This document shows, piece by piece, positions 12,410-24,427 of a DNA stretch of 64,000 nucleotides (position 1 is its first letter; each line of letters begins with the position of its first letter). The notes below the pieces were generated by a model. That model did not search any database. It was not told the origin of the DNA and saw nothing but the letters and a program-made list of their open reading frames with translations. Source of the stretch: Rhyacophila brunnea (lineage: Eukaryota; Arthropoda; Insecta; Trichoptera; Rhyacophilidae); contig JAGYXB010001100.1 in NCBI GenBank assembly GCA_022495005.1, positions 682,001 through 746,000 on the forward strand, read 5' to 3'. The translations under genes were made by a program, and so were the position numbers.

Positions 12410-13555
12410 ACCATTCCATTGTCATTCTTCAACTTAAACAAATATATTATAATTACTAACGGATAATACGGCGTTCTAAATTAAACAACTACACTAAGCA
12501 TGTCTTCCACCATTACAAAGAACTACTCAATTCGTTGTTTTGTTTTTATTTTAGGCAGGCATTATTTTCATTATCAATCTATTATCCTAATATGCAAAGA
12601 GTGTATTTCATGACGGTAAAGGAAAACTAGACTTAAGATTGAAGTACCGGGATTTACATCCTCTTTCTCTCACTCACGCAAGCCCGCGTAGTCACAGTTA
12701 TTTAGAAAACGACTTTCACGTAAGCTGATTATGGAAATGAAAATAGGGATGCTTAATGCTCCCTCTTCAATGATATCGTATTATATTATAACTGAATGTA
12801 TAGGTATACGATTTTTACATTTCTACGACTCGATTTCTATTGAGCTATGGTGCGATCAACCAAAATCTATACCGCGACCGAGGTATTGGACATCTCTGTC
12901 TTAAAAAAAAACTCATCGGTTTTGTTGTATTTTATTAAACTTTTTTATGTCAACAAAAATATACTTGATTTACATACCTTTCTAATATATTACACTGATT
13001 CCCAAAATTAGAATGGACTAGAGAACTATCAACGTAAACTTTATTAGGGAGTACAGTACTTGCAAGTATTTTGAGTAAAATAAAAAGAACATTTTGAGTC
13101 CAATAAATTTTGACATACATTAAATTAACTAATAAAGAAACTTTTAACTGTGATTATTCAAACATACTTCGCAAACACATCAGAAACACACATATTATAA
13201 AACTATAGTGCTCGACAGGACCTGCATTCAGCCACCAATACAATGCATTTCCATTATAAATGTACTCCTTTCGAATTAGGATGGTATTATAGCTTAAATA
13301 TACCTACATGCTATCCTTTGACATTTTCTTTCGCGCAATGTTCAATGTAGAATAATGTAGCGCGATATTTACCACGTGGTATTTAATATCATCGTTTGTT
13401 TGTCAATACGATGTAACATTTACCAGCGTTGGTGGTATCTATTTTAATTTTAACCGTTTGTTTTATATTATCACTATTCTTGAGGCGATAATGGCATTAA
13501 GGAAGAAAATAAGTTGACAATGATAGCGAGGTGATTTCATATTTTAAATACGTAT
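12410..13555. other. Intergenic DNA, nothing recognised
   Basis: AT-rich, with no homologous frames and no copy of the families defined elsewhere. Confidence 0.5.
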
Positions 13556-13922
13556 TTGAGCACTGATACTGATGCTAAGAACAGGACACACAATTGGTAA
13601 AAGATTTGTTGTCCTCATGGGAAGAAGTGATTTGTAGCTCTGCGATGAATGTTATGTTTTGGAGGCCATTGTACATAATATAGCAGTACAATGTCCTAAA
13701 TATGAATAATACAGAGTACAGCTGCGAATTTTGAATATCTTTGAGAATGTCGATGAATTGAAAGGTACCATGGTGGTGGGTAGAACGAAAGAACTCGATA
13801 GAATTGTAAAGTACTTTATCAGAAATGGAGTGAGGGTTTGATCGGCGGATCCTCTTCTAGATGAGAAGAGACGATATGAAACCAAGTCGCAGTCAAAGCC
13901 TCGGTCAAATCATAAAAAAATA
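13556..13922 (+). mobile_element. Non-LTR retrotransposon 3' end, copy K2 (decayed)
   Basis: Aligns throughout with 4974-5340: ACTGATGCTAAGAACAGG, TCCTCATGGGAAGAAG, CTCTGCGATGAATG, AATGTCCTAAATATGAA, AAAGGTACCATGG and the shared 3' end CAAAGCCTCGGTCAAATCAT. Substitutions introduce stops (for example GATTTGTAGCTC), so the CCHC-encoding frame is broken. Confidence 0.75.
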
Positions 13923-14284
13923 TGTATTTGACTGTACATACGTCAGATATAGATAGATACAATGTTACATACGTCAAAAAAAGGATAGCATATCCAATTT
14001 AGTTATCTAATTTTTCATGGTTTATAAACTATATAAATTGACACCATTAAAATAAAACTATATTTTTTATCAGCATGCATTAACTTGCAGATCACCCTGG
14101 TCTGGTGGTGGCCGAACTGCGATGGGGGAAGGCATAACAAAAACAACCAATGAATTATTAAAAAAAAGTTTAAAATGTATTTTCATACTCACATTTATTT
14201 TTTATAAGTATATTTACATATAAGTTTAACTATTAAAAGCTCTATCAATATATTTGTAGAGTCGCCAAAAATAAGCTACAAAAC

Positions 14285-14520
14285 AAAGTTCAGTCTTCGG
14301 GATCGTTGCGCCCATGTAGGATTTTTTGTCTCTGCACGCGCACCTGTCGTTTAAAAATACCCCTCTACTCTCAACCCCTCTCATTAAGCCATGTGTCTCG
14401 TGCTTTGCTCCCCCCGCCCGCCACTGAGCGAGATTGCGCACTAACGGTGATTTTCGGCGCGTGCCTGCGGTTCACGAAAACCCCTCTCGACGCCCGCCAC
14501 TGCCTTCTACAGGTGGACCG
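14285..14520. other. GC-rich island of unknown nature
   Basis: About 230 bases with markedly more G and C than the flanks, including CTCCCCCCGCCCGCCACTGA and CGACGCCCGCCACTGCC, so CGCCCGCCACTG is repeated. Open frames run on both strands only because stops are rare in GC-rich DNA. No protein family is recognised. It could be a piece of a transposon, an ancient exon or a promoter. Confidence 0.4.
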
Positions 14521-14761
14521 AAATATTTTCATGTTTCCGGTTTTGTCTTCTTTTTGTTATGTGAATGAGCATTAAAACAAATCTTTTTAATAAACGAATC
14601 GAGGCGCTGCGAATTAAATGGATATACGTGACATTTATCATAATAAAAAACTGTTTTCACAATACTACATAATAATCCATGCTTTGGCTGCTTCGTATTA
14701 AAAGATTATAATATGACCGTTGTATTCCTAACAGTTTAGTATATCCTATGGACGTGGTACA

Positions 14762-15346
14762 TAGCAGCGCCGAAGGGTGGATGTAGGCTGTTAAGATCTG
14801 CCATAAATAGTGCGCACTAAACTTTGTCAGTCATACGTATTTGTTTTCATTGAAATAATACTACAATAATTAACAGACGGTGTTGGTTAGTTTTTAAATT
14901 CAATTAAACCCTGCTAAAATCAAGCCATAATATATAATAGTCAACAAAATACTCGTCTATCTATAAAATATCTAAAATTATGCAATTACGTCTTACATAC
15001 TTTGGATATTTTATAGATACAATAATATTTTTATCTATTATAGTTTGTTTTAGGCAGGGCTTAATGAATTAAAAAAGAACCAACAATATGTGTAATATTG
15101 TATTCTTAATATAATGAAAACAAATACCTGAATATGAATGAAAAAGTGTGCACAATTTTGTCGTATCGCCCGAAGTATACCAAAACTATTATGGTTTGGT
15201 TTAGGCAAAGTTTAATTGATTTTTAAAAACTAACCAACACCATCTGTAAAATGTAGTCTTAGTTCAATGAAAACTAATATGTGTGACTAACAAAGTTTAA
15301 TGTGCACTATTTATGGCGGACAGCCTACCTCCACCCTTCGCTGCTG
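14762..15346. mobile_element. Family B MITE with long inverted repeats, complete copy
   Basis: Left end TAGCAGCGCCGAAGGGTGGA and right end CCACCCTTCGCTGCTG are inverted. Pairing continues for about 200 bases through GCCATAAATAGTGCGCACT / AGTGCACTATTTATGGC-type blocks, AACCAACACCATCTG and AAACAAAT. The terminal consensus across copies is CAGTGGCGAAGGGTGGAGG, resembling hAT ends. It is non-coding. The flanks GTGGTACA and GTAATACT share only 5 of 8 bases. Confidence 0.75.
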
Positions 15347-15598
15347 GTAATACTATATAAATATTATTATCATAGCAACAGTATATAATTTGAATGTTTA
15401 GCTTGACTTGTACTCTTTCAAACAGATTAAAACATAAATATAAAGAAACACCGATATTTTTTTGTGGAATTATAATAAAGAATCCCTAATTAGAGAAAGA
15501 TAAAATTAATGTTGATTGATGGTATACTGAAAAATATTCGTTTAATAATATGCCATGATAGCTGATTTAATCACGAATAGGTGTTTCACGTGGTTGAC

Positions 15599-16173
15599 GG
15601 GTTTGGGTCGAAATCGCGAAGGCCGGAATCCCGAAGGCTAAAATCCCGAATGCTGAAATCCCGAATGGCCGTAATTCCGAAAACCGAAATTCTGAACGCT
15701 GAAATCCCGAAGGCCGAAATTCCGAAAAAAAATACAAACAGGAATAATTGCGCAATCTTAACACTTATCTTGAATTGCGCAAATTTTACAAGAGAGGCAA
15801 AAAATCATTTTTTGTGGAAAGATTGGTTTTTGTCTCTCTTGTAAAATTTGCGCAATTTTTACAGGAAACACAAAAACCCATTTGTTTTACAATAAATGGT
15901 TTTTTGTTTCTCTTGTAAAATTGCGCAATTTAAGATAAGTGTTAAGATTGCTAAATTATTACTGTTTGTATTTTTTTATTTTTCTGGGATTTCGGCCTTC
16001 GGGATTCCAGCCATTCGGGATTCCGGCCATTCGGGATTTCAGCATTCGGGATTTCGGCCGTCGGGATTTCGGCTTTCGGGATTTAGGCTTTCGGGATTTC
16101 GGCCATTCGGGATTTCAGCATTCGGGATTTCGGCCATTCGGGATTTCAGCATCCGGGATTTCGTCCGGCTCCC
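15599..16173 (+). mobile_element. Family E Foldback-like element, copy 1 (575 bp)
   Basis: Flanked by a perfect 9-bp duplication GTGGTTGAC (15590-15598 and 16174-16182). Ends are GGGTTTGGGTCGAAAT and ATTTCGTCCGGCTCCC. Each arm is an array of 15-16-bp units of the type GGGATTTCGGCCTTC: about 8 diverged units on the left (15612-15730) and about 11 on the right (15985-16165), inverted to each other. The middle (15735-15975) holds further inverted blocks, AATTGCGCAATCTTAACACT and TTGTAAAATTTGCGCAATT. Known: Drosophila Foldback elements have inverted arms of short tandem repeats and 9-bp duplications and are linked to the Mutator superfamily. No transposase is present. Peptides rich in GFRPSGF are accidental translations of the array. 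Confidence 0.85.
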
Positions 16174-16182
16174 GTGGTTGAC

Positions 16183-17828
16183 ACATAGTAGCACAGAAAA
16201 ACGGACTCCGTCGTTGTCCTTGATCTCCCTTGTCCTGCAACCATATTACTGGATATTATATATTACATATTACTACGCGCTGCATCGCTTACATGGTAAG
16301 AGGCACGGTAAGTGGTACAACGTCATACTTGTCGTATATCGCTGTATCAAGTATTGATTATCACTTGTAATAGGTTAGGTTCTGGTAGTTACTAGTTAGG
16401 GCCATGACACCCAATGACAGAAGTGCAATAAAACAGTATTGTAGTAATAAAAGTGAAACAACCACAAACACCCAGGCTTTGAGAAAATCAAATGAATATA
16501 ATAATAATATTATATTGACCCCAATGGGTGAAAAGCCAGCGCCTTGCACACTGGTCAACAAGGACCTTTAATTATGTATCACTTTAAAAAAAATCTTGCT
16601 ATAGATTTATATAATATACCTACTTACATATTATTTCTTTCTCAAATTCATCTAACACACATTCATAATTGATATAACAGTTGAATTCAATTCATTATTA
16701 TATAAGCCTTGCATAAAGTGTATAACATTATTTTATATTGAATTTAATCTAAATTTATAATCTTTTATTCGACTGTTGGCATATTCAGGACTCAATTCTC
16801 GACAAATAAATTTAATTTTAATTAAAAATTTCAATTAAAGTTCGAACCCGAAATGATGTACAAATTTACTGCATTTTTTAATAGTTGACCGTCGTGATTT
16901 CCACTTATTAGAGTAGCGTGACGTAGTTACCTGTATTAGTCTATATTAATATATTATATTTAGTCTATATTAAGTCGCTAAATAATTGATATTGAATAAA
17001 AATATTTCGTTGTGTTGAAAATATAATAAATTTTTGATATTCAGTATTTATTGCAGCATTTTGTAATGCTACAAAACGCAATGTGGTCCTTGGGATCCCG
17101 ATAACCTGTTTGTTTTTTATTGTTATGAAATCAGAGCAACTAAGGCAGGTGTTTTGAGTTATCCTTTTTCGAGTCCAGAATTCCATGAGACAAAACCTTT
17201 ATTTTTAGGTGGGTGTCTATCGTATATTAAAATATATCAGAGATGTCAAAGGTTTGGCATATTTTTTTTAAATAATATGGAATTTAGTTACTATTTGAAT
17301 GTTTAAAATCAATTAATTATTGAGTATATTATTGAAGATATAAAGAGCAAAACTTAAAAACACCAGTAGAATTTTTTTTTAAGAATACGTGACATTATTT
17401 TTCGCTCAAATGTCAAGGATTTCGACATAATAATTTAGACGTTTGGTTCTCATCACGTTCCAAATATCATTGTCAAATAATAATAATTAATTAAATATAA
17501 GATAATAATAATATGTACAGTTTACTTTACTATATCATAGTGTCATAGAGCGGTCATCGTTGAAGCCAATGTTTGAAATCGCGTCTAGCAACGTGTTATT
17601 TTTTAATGTGTATTTTATCCAGACAACAAATTGCTTTAAATTTACTACATACAATGAAGGTAGACATTCAATTTTCAAAAACATACACAATAAATATTGT
17701 TATTTTTACGAAATTTTGTCCCTTGTCGGTATAAAAACTAAATATGTGGAGTGATCCGTGACGTCGATTAGTAATTAAGGCTTTTAATTGATACCTACCT
17801 TCCTTGATTTAATATACAAAAACCGACA
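16183..17828. other. Intergenic DNA, nothing recognised
   Basis: AT-rich. Frames at 16361-16561, 16965-17186 and 17560-17754 have no family resemblance or supporting context and are treated as chance. Confidence 0.45.
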
Positions 17829-17836
17829 GGCAACAT

Positions 17837-18203
17837 CATGGCCCCCACATCCTAAAGCGGGCCCCCAGGCTAGGATCTTTGGCAAGCCCCCTTACCTATT
17901 GCTAAGGATAAAGGTAGTGTGACGTTCTACAGTAGCGTTATCCAAATGGTGTACGCGGTAAAATTAACGTGTATATTTACTATTTAGTGTTGTGTTGTAT
18001 ATTTTAATGCATCCATTTGAATTATGGAGTTGTCGAGTATTGATATACAATTAAAAATTGTGTCGTACTAACACATATTTTTTTTTACTAGTGAAGAAAA
18101 TTTGTGATGTGTGTTTATCTCACTTATCTGGTCGACTCACCTCGCCCGGCCCCTCCTGAGCCCAGCTAGGGCCCTGTCAGCCCCCCCCCTTGTGGGAGCC
18201 ATG
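17837..18203 (+). mobile_element. Family D hAT-like MITE, copy 1 (367 bp)
   Basis: Perfect 8-bp duplication GGCAACAT at 17829-17836 and 18204-18211. Ends CATGGCCCCCACA and TGTGGGAGCCATG are inverted. GC-rich termini (GGGCCCCCAGGCTAGGATC; CCGGCCCCTCCTGAGCCC) enclose an AT-rich centre. It is non-coding. An 8-bp duplication is typical of hAT transposons; the superfamily call is inferred from that. Confidence 0.85.
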
Positions 18204-18211
18204 GGCAACAT

Positions 18212-18620
18212 TATTACGCAAAGAATTTCATGTGGGAAATACTGGTTATATTCGTCGTAATTTAGTAGGATGCCCGTAGCTTTACTAGAAAAGCACACTG
18301 GCGCGAATCTAGCCGTGTCGTGTTGGTGTATTATTACTTTACCTGACTATAATAATATTTTCACCATCATTATCGCATGCGATGCTTATAAATAAATAAA
18401 AAAAAATACTGTGTTATAAGATAACATAATATTATATTATTCTGTCTTTGATGCTATTTATAATGGTGATAAGTTATTTGTATTACGTTGAAGTTAAAAC
18501 CTCTTGTTGCAATTTATAGTTAGTATAACAAGAGAGGAAAACACTGCTTGGACAAAAATATGAATGTAGCCCCCCTATTTTCTGAAAAATTTCTTCATAG
18601 AGTGTATTTACTAATGTGCA
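18212..18620. other. Spacer, nothing recognised
   Basis: AT-rich sequence with no element or frame of note. Confidence 0.4.
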
Positions 18621-18761
18621 ACAACATCTTCTTGGCTACGTGAAGGAAGGCGCTGATATCGACTAAATGGGAGGAGCTTGTTAGTTTATAATGAAATTGA
18701 GATTAAAAATGGGAGGAGCATATGAGTTCACAGTTTTAACACGTAGCCAAGAAGATGTTGT
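18621..18761. mobile_element. Family I short inverted-repeat element, copy 1
   Basis: The 141-bp segment starts ACAACATCTTCTTGGCTACG and ends in the exact reverse complement of the first 22 bases. Inside it has AATGGGAGGAGC twice. A decayed copy in reverse orientation lies at 22632-22778. Too small to encode anything; a MITE. Confidence 0.75.
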
Positions 18762-19635
18762 CACAGAGTAGATCCCATGTAATTTCTACGTAGGTATATT
18801 AGAGGTATCACGGTTTTATTAGATATGCCGAATGAAACGACTGAATAAAATAAGGTTTAATAATTTAAATGCTATACTTAACAATTTCAATTTTTTCTCC
18901 GTTCTAACCTACAAAGAAATTTGACTTTTATTTACGCAATCCTTTTTAAGTAGGTCTCACCTGTATGGGAGCCGTTATTCTCGAGCCCTGACATAACATA
19001 ATAAAAGATTCGCCGTTGCCCTTAAAAATGCTCCCGACAAAAAGTCATCGTTTTTTATACATATCTTCTTTCGCTAGAGATGAGATTGTTTTTTGTCTTG
19101 CTTAAAATATGCTTTCAAGGTGTTTTCGATCAATTACGAGCACCTGTTGGTCGTTTTATTCAGTTTATTGTTATATCCACAGTGCGGGTGATGCAAGCGA
19201 GGGGATAGGGGATCGACTTATTTTTATTACGGCCGTTATTTCGGTTTCTACAATTTGATTTTAATGAGGTACCAATTTAATAAACTGATAAGTTTTACAT
19301 ACAGTTTTATAAAAAGAAAAATAGTATAAATCATTATGCATTATCTTTCTAATATTTACATAAAGAACAAAGTAGGTATACACAGTATAATGATTCCTGA
19401 TGTTTACGAAATTTACAGTGTTCTGTTTGAACGAGTTTTTATGGATTGATTTTTGAGATAATTAAATGTACTGTGTTATAGTTTTGAGTTTGATTTAGGA
19501 CAAGCCTATAAGACTATACTAGACAAGGCATTGTAAGCCGACGGGTAAGCCGCTCGGCCATTGTGGGCAACAAAGAGATACGTATATATTTTTTAGTTAC
19601 CGGAAATGATTCTAGGACAGAGATACAGACGATAC

Positions 19636-19998
19636 TTCAGTGAAACGGCAAATAATTTTCAACTATATGCGCGACGAAATTTTGGACTCGCTGGCAATCG
19701 GAGAGCGAACGTCGAGGTGTGAATACGTTAATTTGTTTCGTGATGGTGACGGGGGTATTAATTCTCAAATCGTGTAAAGATGACTAAAAACGTTACCCAT
19801 TTACTTGAAAAAGAAAACATGTGAATGAATATATTATTATTGTTACTAATAGAACAATAAACAGAAAATTAAATGGACGCATGTTGGATTTATATGACAA
19901 ATTATATTTCGTTCGGCAGGCGTCGTTTGCATAATCTCCGCGTCGCGTAATCACGATCGTTTTAGACCGTGCCCCAGATGAGGAATAGCCTTAACATT
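19636..19998 (+). repeat. Family J repeat, copy 1
   Basis: Matches 22898-23256 on the opposite strand. Shared blocks include GTGAAACGGCAAATAATTTT, GTAAAGATGACTAAAAACGT, AAATGGACGCATGTTG and AAATTATATTTCGTTCGGC. No terminal inverted repeat is seen, so the class is unknown. Confidence 0.7.
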
Positions 19999-19999
19999 A

Positions 20000-21085
20000 C
20001 CTGCGAGTACGTTGGTAGTTTTAAAATTTATGGTTTTAATTGGGGTAACTAAATCAGTCTAATGAATTTTAGAAAATTAAAATCGATAGGGGTTGGACAC
20101 TCATTGATTAGCAGCGTAACTGCGTTAGCATTCCAAGTTGGTTGACAAAGCAGTGGACTGCGTGGGTGATAATACTGATAATTAATAAGAGTTATAAAAA
20201 GACCACTCCAATTTCATAATCGTAATGACAATGGCATGGCATATCTCATTTTCTACTGCCTATTATTTGTCTCGAAACAGCTGTTCATGAATTACATCTG
20301 GTGACACTACAATCGCCCGTCCTCGCTTCGCAGTAACTGCGCACAATAAGCCGTATTGGATTGTCCTTACAAAATCGCCGAAGAGAAATTTGCCAGCCAA
20401 CACGATATGTTTCCGTTTCGGTATGCAAAACGTCGTCTCCTTTTAATACTCCCCGCCGACAAATTTACCTGTTACAATGTTTTCAGAACTTTTAACAGAT
20501 TTAAGTAATATAACTTGAGGGAAAACAATAATTAAAATATTACGTCAAACTACTCAAAAATTGTTAAGAATCAGCAGTTTCATAATATGAAACGTGTTCA
20601 CAATTAATTTTTTAAAAGTTAATGTGCTTGTTGTAAATTGTGAATATGCGTACAAATTGTTGAAAGTAAAGTTTTTACGCACACTGGCAGTTTAATATAT
20701 TTTACTAATAATGAACATAATATATACAATAATACATAATATTTCATATTTTTTAAAATCAAAAACTACCTTAATGAATTATGTATTTTTAGCATTCAAA
20801 TCTAGTTTGGTAAGTTTTTTAAAATGTGACAAAACGATTTTTAAAAAATTCATAGTTTTAACGTATTTTTTTTTAAATTTTTAAAATGACAATTTTCATT
20901 GAATATTTGTGTTTTTATATTTTTATAACAAACCCAGCTATACGATACCATCAATGTATCCGCGAAAATGTATTTTTATCGCTGATTTGTTCGTGCCGTG
21001 CACAAAAAACTCGTGAATTGCTTGTTGGTCGTTTGTTGGGTGCATGTGGAAATAATTACAAGGTAACAAGAACTTTTTATATAAG
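20000..21085. other. Intergenic DNA, nothing recognised
   Basis: A moderately GC-richer stretch at 20270-20460 (CGCCCGTCCTCGCTTCGCAG) has no coding frame of note. The remainder is AT-rich. Confidence 0.45.
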
Positions 21086-21087
21086 TA

Positions 21088-21480
21088 CCCCGTTTTGAAA
21101 TTTTCTGTAGAATCATATAAACTTGACAATTCTATGTATTAATAAATATAGAATACTGAAATGTCATTTTGACATTTCATATTGATTTCCATAGTAACGC
21201 ACGTATATATTAATAATTTAGTTGCTAGGACCCACTTAGCAACCAATAATAGTGAGTAGTAAATACTACTTTTACGATTTTTTTCCGAAACATACAAAAC
21301 AGAATGAACTGAAAATGAATCGAATTCTGCTTAAAGATGGCCAAAAGTATTAAAAAAATGCATTCAAGTCGTGTTCTGATGTATTATAAAAGTTTCAAAT
21401 GTCTAGCTAGTCGAGAAGTTAGTTAAAAATCTTGGACAAACAAGAAAAAATCTGTACGGGACAAACAAGAACACTAACAA
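21088..21480 (-). mobile_element. Family A element, copy 3 (reverse orientation, damaged)
   Basis: Read on the minus strand it has GTTGCTAAGTGGGTCCTAGC, TAACGCACGTATAT (plus strand) and the TGACATTTCA palindrome, followed by AACTTCTCGACTAGCTAGAC. The left end is rearranged: AATCTTGGACAAACAAG replaces part of the usual sequence, and GGGACAAACAAGAACAC follows. Confidence 0.7.
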
Positions 21481-22631
21481 TATGTTCGCGCGCTGCTCGC
21501 AACTGCCGCAGTTCTTAGGCAGGCCCGGTCCAAATAAGTGCAAGGCCCGATTGGAATATTTGCGCGAGGCTCTTGGCATCGGTCATAGACGTAAGTATAT
21601 TGGTTTATATTGGCGTATATTATATATATTGGCTCTTAGGTAAGGCCACAGCCACAGAACAGATAATAAATATAAATCCGATAGGCTATATACCAAAATA
21701 GTAAATTTTGACGCATGGTTTTGAATGTGTGAGTGTCCTTCGAAAATAAACCACGCATTATAGACTTGCAATAGTATGTGTAATACACCAATATTAAATG
21801 AGCGTCAATGCATAAACCGAGAGCAGTTGTCGGTATTTGACGTATGACGCATTCTTGACACGTGTTTAAATTTATTCCGTATTCTTCCGTACTCGAGATC
21901 TTGCCTGCTTCTCCTTACCCGTTAGGTTTTTCAGTTCCTATTATTTCTTAGTTCCCTGGGTAGGGCAGATCAGACCAATACAATTTGGACTCGAGGTCTG
22001 ATTGACCCTAAGACCGGGATTTTTCGTGGGTGTGTACTAGGCGTTATAATTTATTACCAAAATAATGCATTGACAATTATTCATTAATAAACAATTTTAA
22101 CACAATAAGACGTAAAGTTATAATATACACAATGTTTATATTTTACATCGATGTCAAAGTTTATTGAAATAGTCTCCCATTTATTCTTATATTTACCCTT
22201 CCTCTGTTGTTTCCAAAATTATGTTTTGTTTAAAAAATCCGAGTTTAAAACATAAATACAATTATTATTGTCAATATTTTTTTATCATGACCTCTATAAA
22301 CTTGGCCCGGTAACCTTTTTAGCATTGACATTATAACACAGTGATACTTTGATAAATAAAAACAAAATATGAATTACTTTTATTATCTAACACATTGTGA
22401 TATATGTAAATTAACCATAATAATATATACATTGACAATACTGGAAAATATTATTGTCTAAAATGTAGACTCTACATTAATACAATTAGCTCTTCGCTGA
22501 AATCTTTAGTGGAACACCAAATTTCTCAGGGTTTCGAGACACTTCGTATAGAAAACGTCTAATGAATAAGGAAAACTATGAATTTCTGTAAAGAGAGGTA
22601 AAAATATTTTTCAATTTTACGTTTACTGTCC
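21481..22631. other. Intergenic DNA with one imperfect hairpin
   Basis: At 21960-22012 TAGGGCAGATCAGACC is inverted against GGTCTGATTGACCCTA, a likely small MITE or its remnant. A GC-richer patch lies at 21480-21590. Otherwise nothing is recognised. Confidence 0.4.
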
Positions 22632-22778
22632 AACAAGAACATATTGGCTACGTGTTAAAACTGCGAACTAACAAGCGCCTCCCATTTTTAACCGCACTTC
22701 CATTATAAACTAAAAAGTTCCTCCCATTTAGTCGACGACAGCGCCTTTGGCTTGTGCCTAAATCTTCTTATTGCACAG
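22632..22778. mobile_element. Family I element, copy 2 (decayed, reverse)
   Basis: Contains ATTGGCTACGTGTTAAAACT, CGCCTCCCATTTTTAA, AAACTAAAAAGTTCCTCCCA and ATTTAGTCGAC, matching the reverse complement of 18621-18761. The ends are eroded. Confidence 0.6.
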
Positions 22779-22897
22779 TATTTATCAAAGCTTTACAGAT
22801 TTATTTAAAAGTCACATCAAAAGTTTACATGGCAATATTGGAGAAATGAAAACGTTTGTCATATGTATGTCGTAATATTTTGACATTCGATATTATT

Positions 22898-23256
22898 AAG
22901 GCTATACCTCAGCTGAGGCATGGTCTAAAAATATCGTGACTAGGCGATGCGCGGATTGTGCAAATGACGCGAGCCGAACGAAATATAATTTGTCATAAAA
23001 ATTCAACATGCGTCCATTTAATGTTATGTTTATTATTATATTCGTAATAATACTAATATATTCATTGACATGTTTTCTTTTTCAAGTACACGCGGAACGT
23101 TTTTTAGTCATCTTTACACGATTTAAGAATATATTCCTCCGACGCCATCACAAAACAAATTGACGTGCTCACAGGTCGACTATCGCTCTCCGACTGGCAA
23201 CGCGGCCGAAATTACGTCCCACATACTGTTGAAAATTATTTGCCGTTTCACTTATG
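22898..23256 (-). repeat. Family J repeat, copy 2
   Basis: Reverse-strand match to 19636-19998, including CAACATGCGTCCATTTAATG, ACGTTTTTTAGTCATCTTTA and GAAAATTATTTGCCGTTTCA. Confidence 0.7.
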
Positions 23257-23858
23257 TACGCTCTTAAGAAAATTACAATACGACCTTAATATTCTCTCTT
23301 CTTCGAAAATAATTGCGTAATTACGAATAACAGATTGCTAAAACGTATTTCTTTGTCATTTTTTTTCGTTTGCTTGACCGAAAAAATTACATCAATTTTC
23401 AAAAATTTTACCAATTAAACGACGCTTGAAATAGACATCGTTCAATTCAATATCTGCATCACTATGAAGTGGCAATAAAAAGGTATATGAGTAATTTAGC
23501 AATTCGTTCAGGATTTTAGAATAAACTAAATACCTTAGTTTTGTCTTTCTTATAAATATTAGTTACGATTACAGACGAATAAATTCATACTATTTAAAGA
23601 TGTCGCTAGTTTTTCACACTGTAAATGATCTATTTACGGATAGAATACTAAACCAATTCGCACTATTCGTGACAATTGCATAATATTGTATGTCACGCGA
23701 ATTCTCGTTAGGTCAAGATATACGTTAAATAATTATTTAGTAACGTGCCGTCGCCATTGATTTATGTAGGTCCTAAATACTACGTGAAAACTTAACTGGC
23801 TACAATCAGTTTGTATTTGGTTTTTGTTTTTGTTTTTTGAACTATTGCAATAAATAAC

Positions 23859-24427
23859 CAGAGCGTTGGAGCGGACCCTTCTTTGAGTTGCTCCGCTCCG
23901 CGACCTAATGCTTGCTCCGGCTCCGCTCCAGGGTCTGCTCCGCTCCGGGTAAAAAGTTTTCATAAGTATTATATTATGTACTAATACAAGTGTTAAAAAA
24001 TAAATAAAAAGTGTAGTTTTAAAATAATCTTCATTTTTTCATTCACTGCTGACCAGTTAATTACTAGTTTAATACCATATTTAATTATCATGCTAATGGT
24101 ATCTAATGGCAACGCGTAGCGCTAAATGAGTTAAACAAAATTACCAGAAAATCGTATTATCATTATTTGCCTCTTCTGTCAAAAAAAATGAGGTTATTTA
24201 TCACTCGGCAGTGTTGCCATATTTCAAATAATTCCAGTGTTGCAAAGTGTCAACATAATATACTATTTTCATTGGATTTTAGGACGAAAATTTAATAATA
24301 TAAAAAAAACATCCGGAGCAGTAGAGCACTACAAATTTTTGGTGCTCCGGTTCCGCTCCTGGTCCGGGTATAATTCCATTGCTCCAATGCTCCGTGCAAC
24401 TGCTCCGAGTTCCGCTCCAACGCTCTG
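23859..24427. mobile_element. Element M: hAT-like MITE (569 bp)
   Basis: Flanked by a perfect 8-bp duplication TAAATAAC (23851-23858 and 24428-24435). Ends CAGAGCGTTGGAGCGGA and TCCGCTCCAACGCTCTG are exact inverted repeats and fit the CAG...CTG end pattern of hAT elements. Terminal regions are rich in GCTCCG words; the centre is AT-rich. 24040-24110 resembles part of the SINE body at 27240-27315. It is non-coding. Confidence 0.85.

Noticed and set aside
14226..14575. Two opposed frames across the GC-rich island as genes
   Set aside because: Stops are rare in GC-rich DNA; no domain, start context or splice support.
15599..16173. CRISPR-like array of 15-16-bp repeats
   Set aside because: Units are contiguous and diverged without unique spacers, occur as inverted arms, and the setting is an animal genome.
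15567..16357. Overlapping open frames encoding repetitive GFRPSGFRPFGIS-like peptides on both strands (also 37307-37778)
   Set aside because: They are translations of the 15-16-bp tandem units in the arms of the Foldback-like elements, open in several frames at once; there is no start context or conservation to support a protein.
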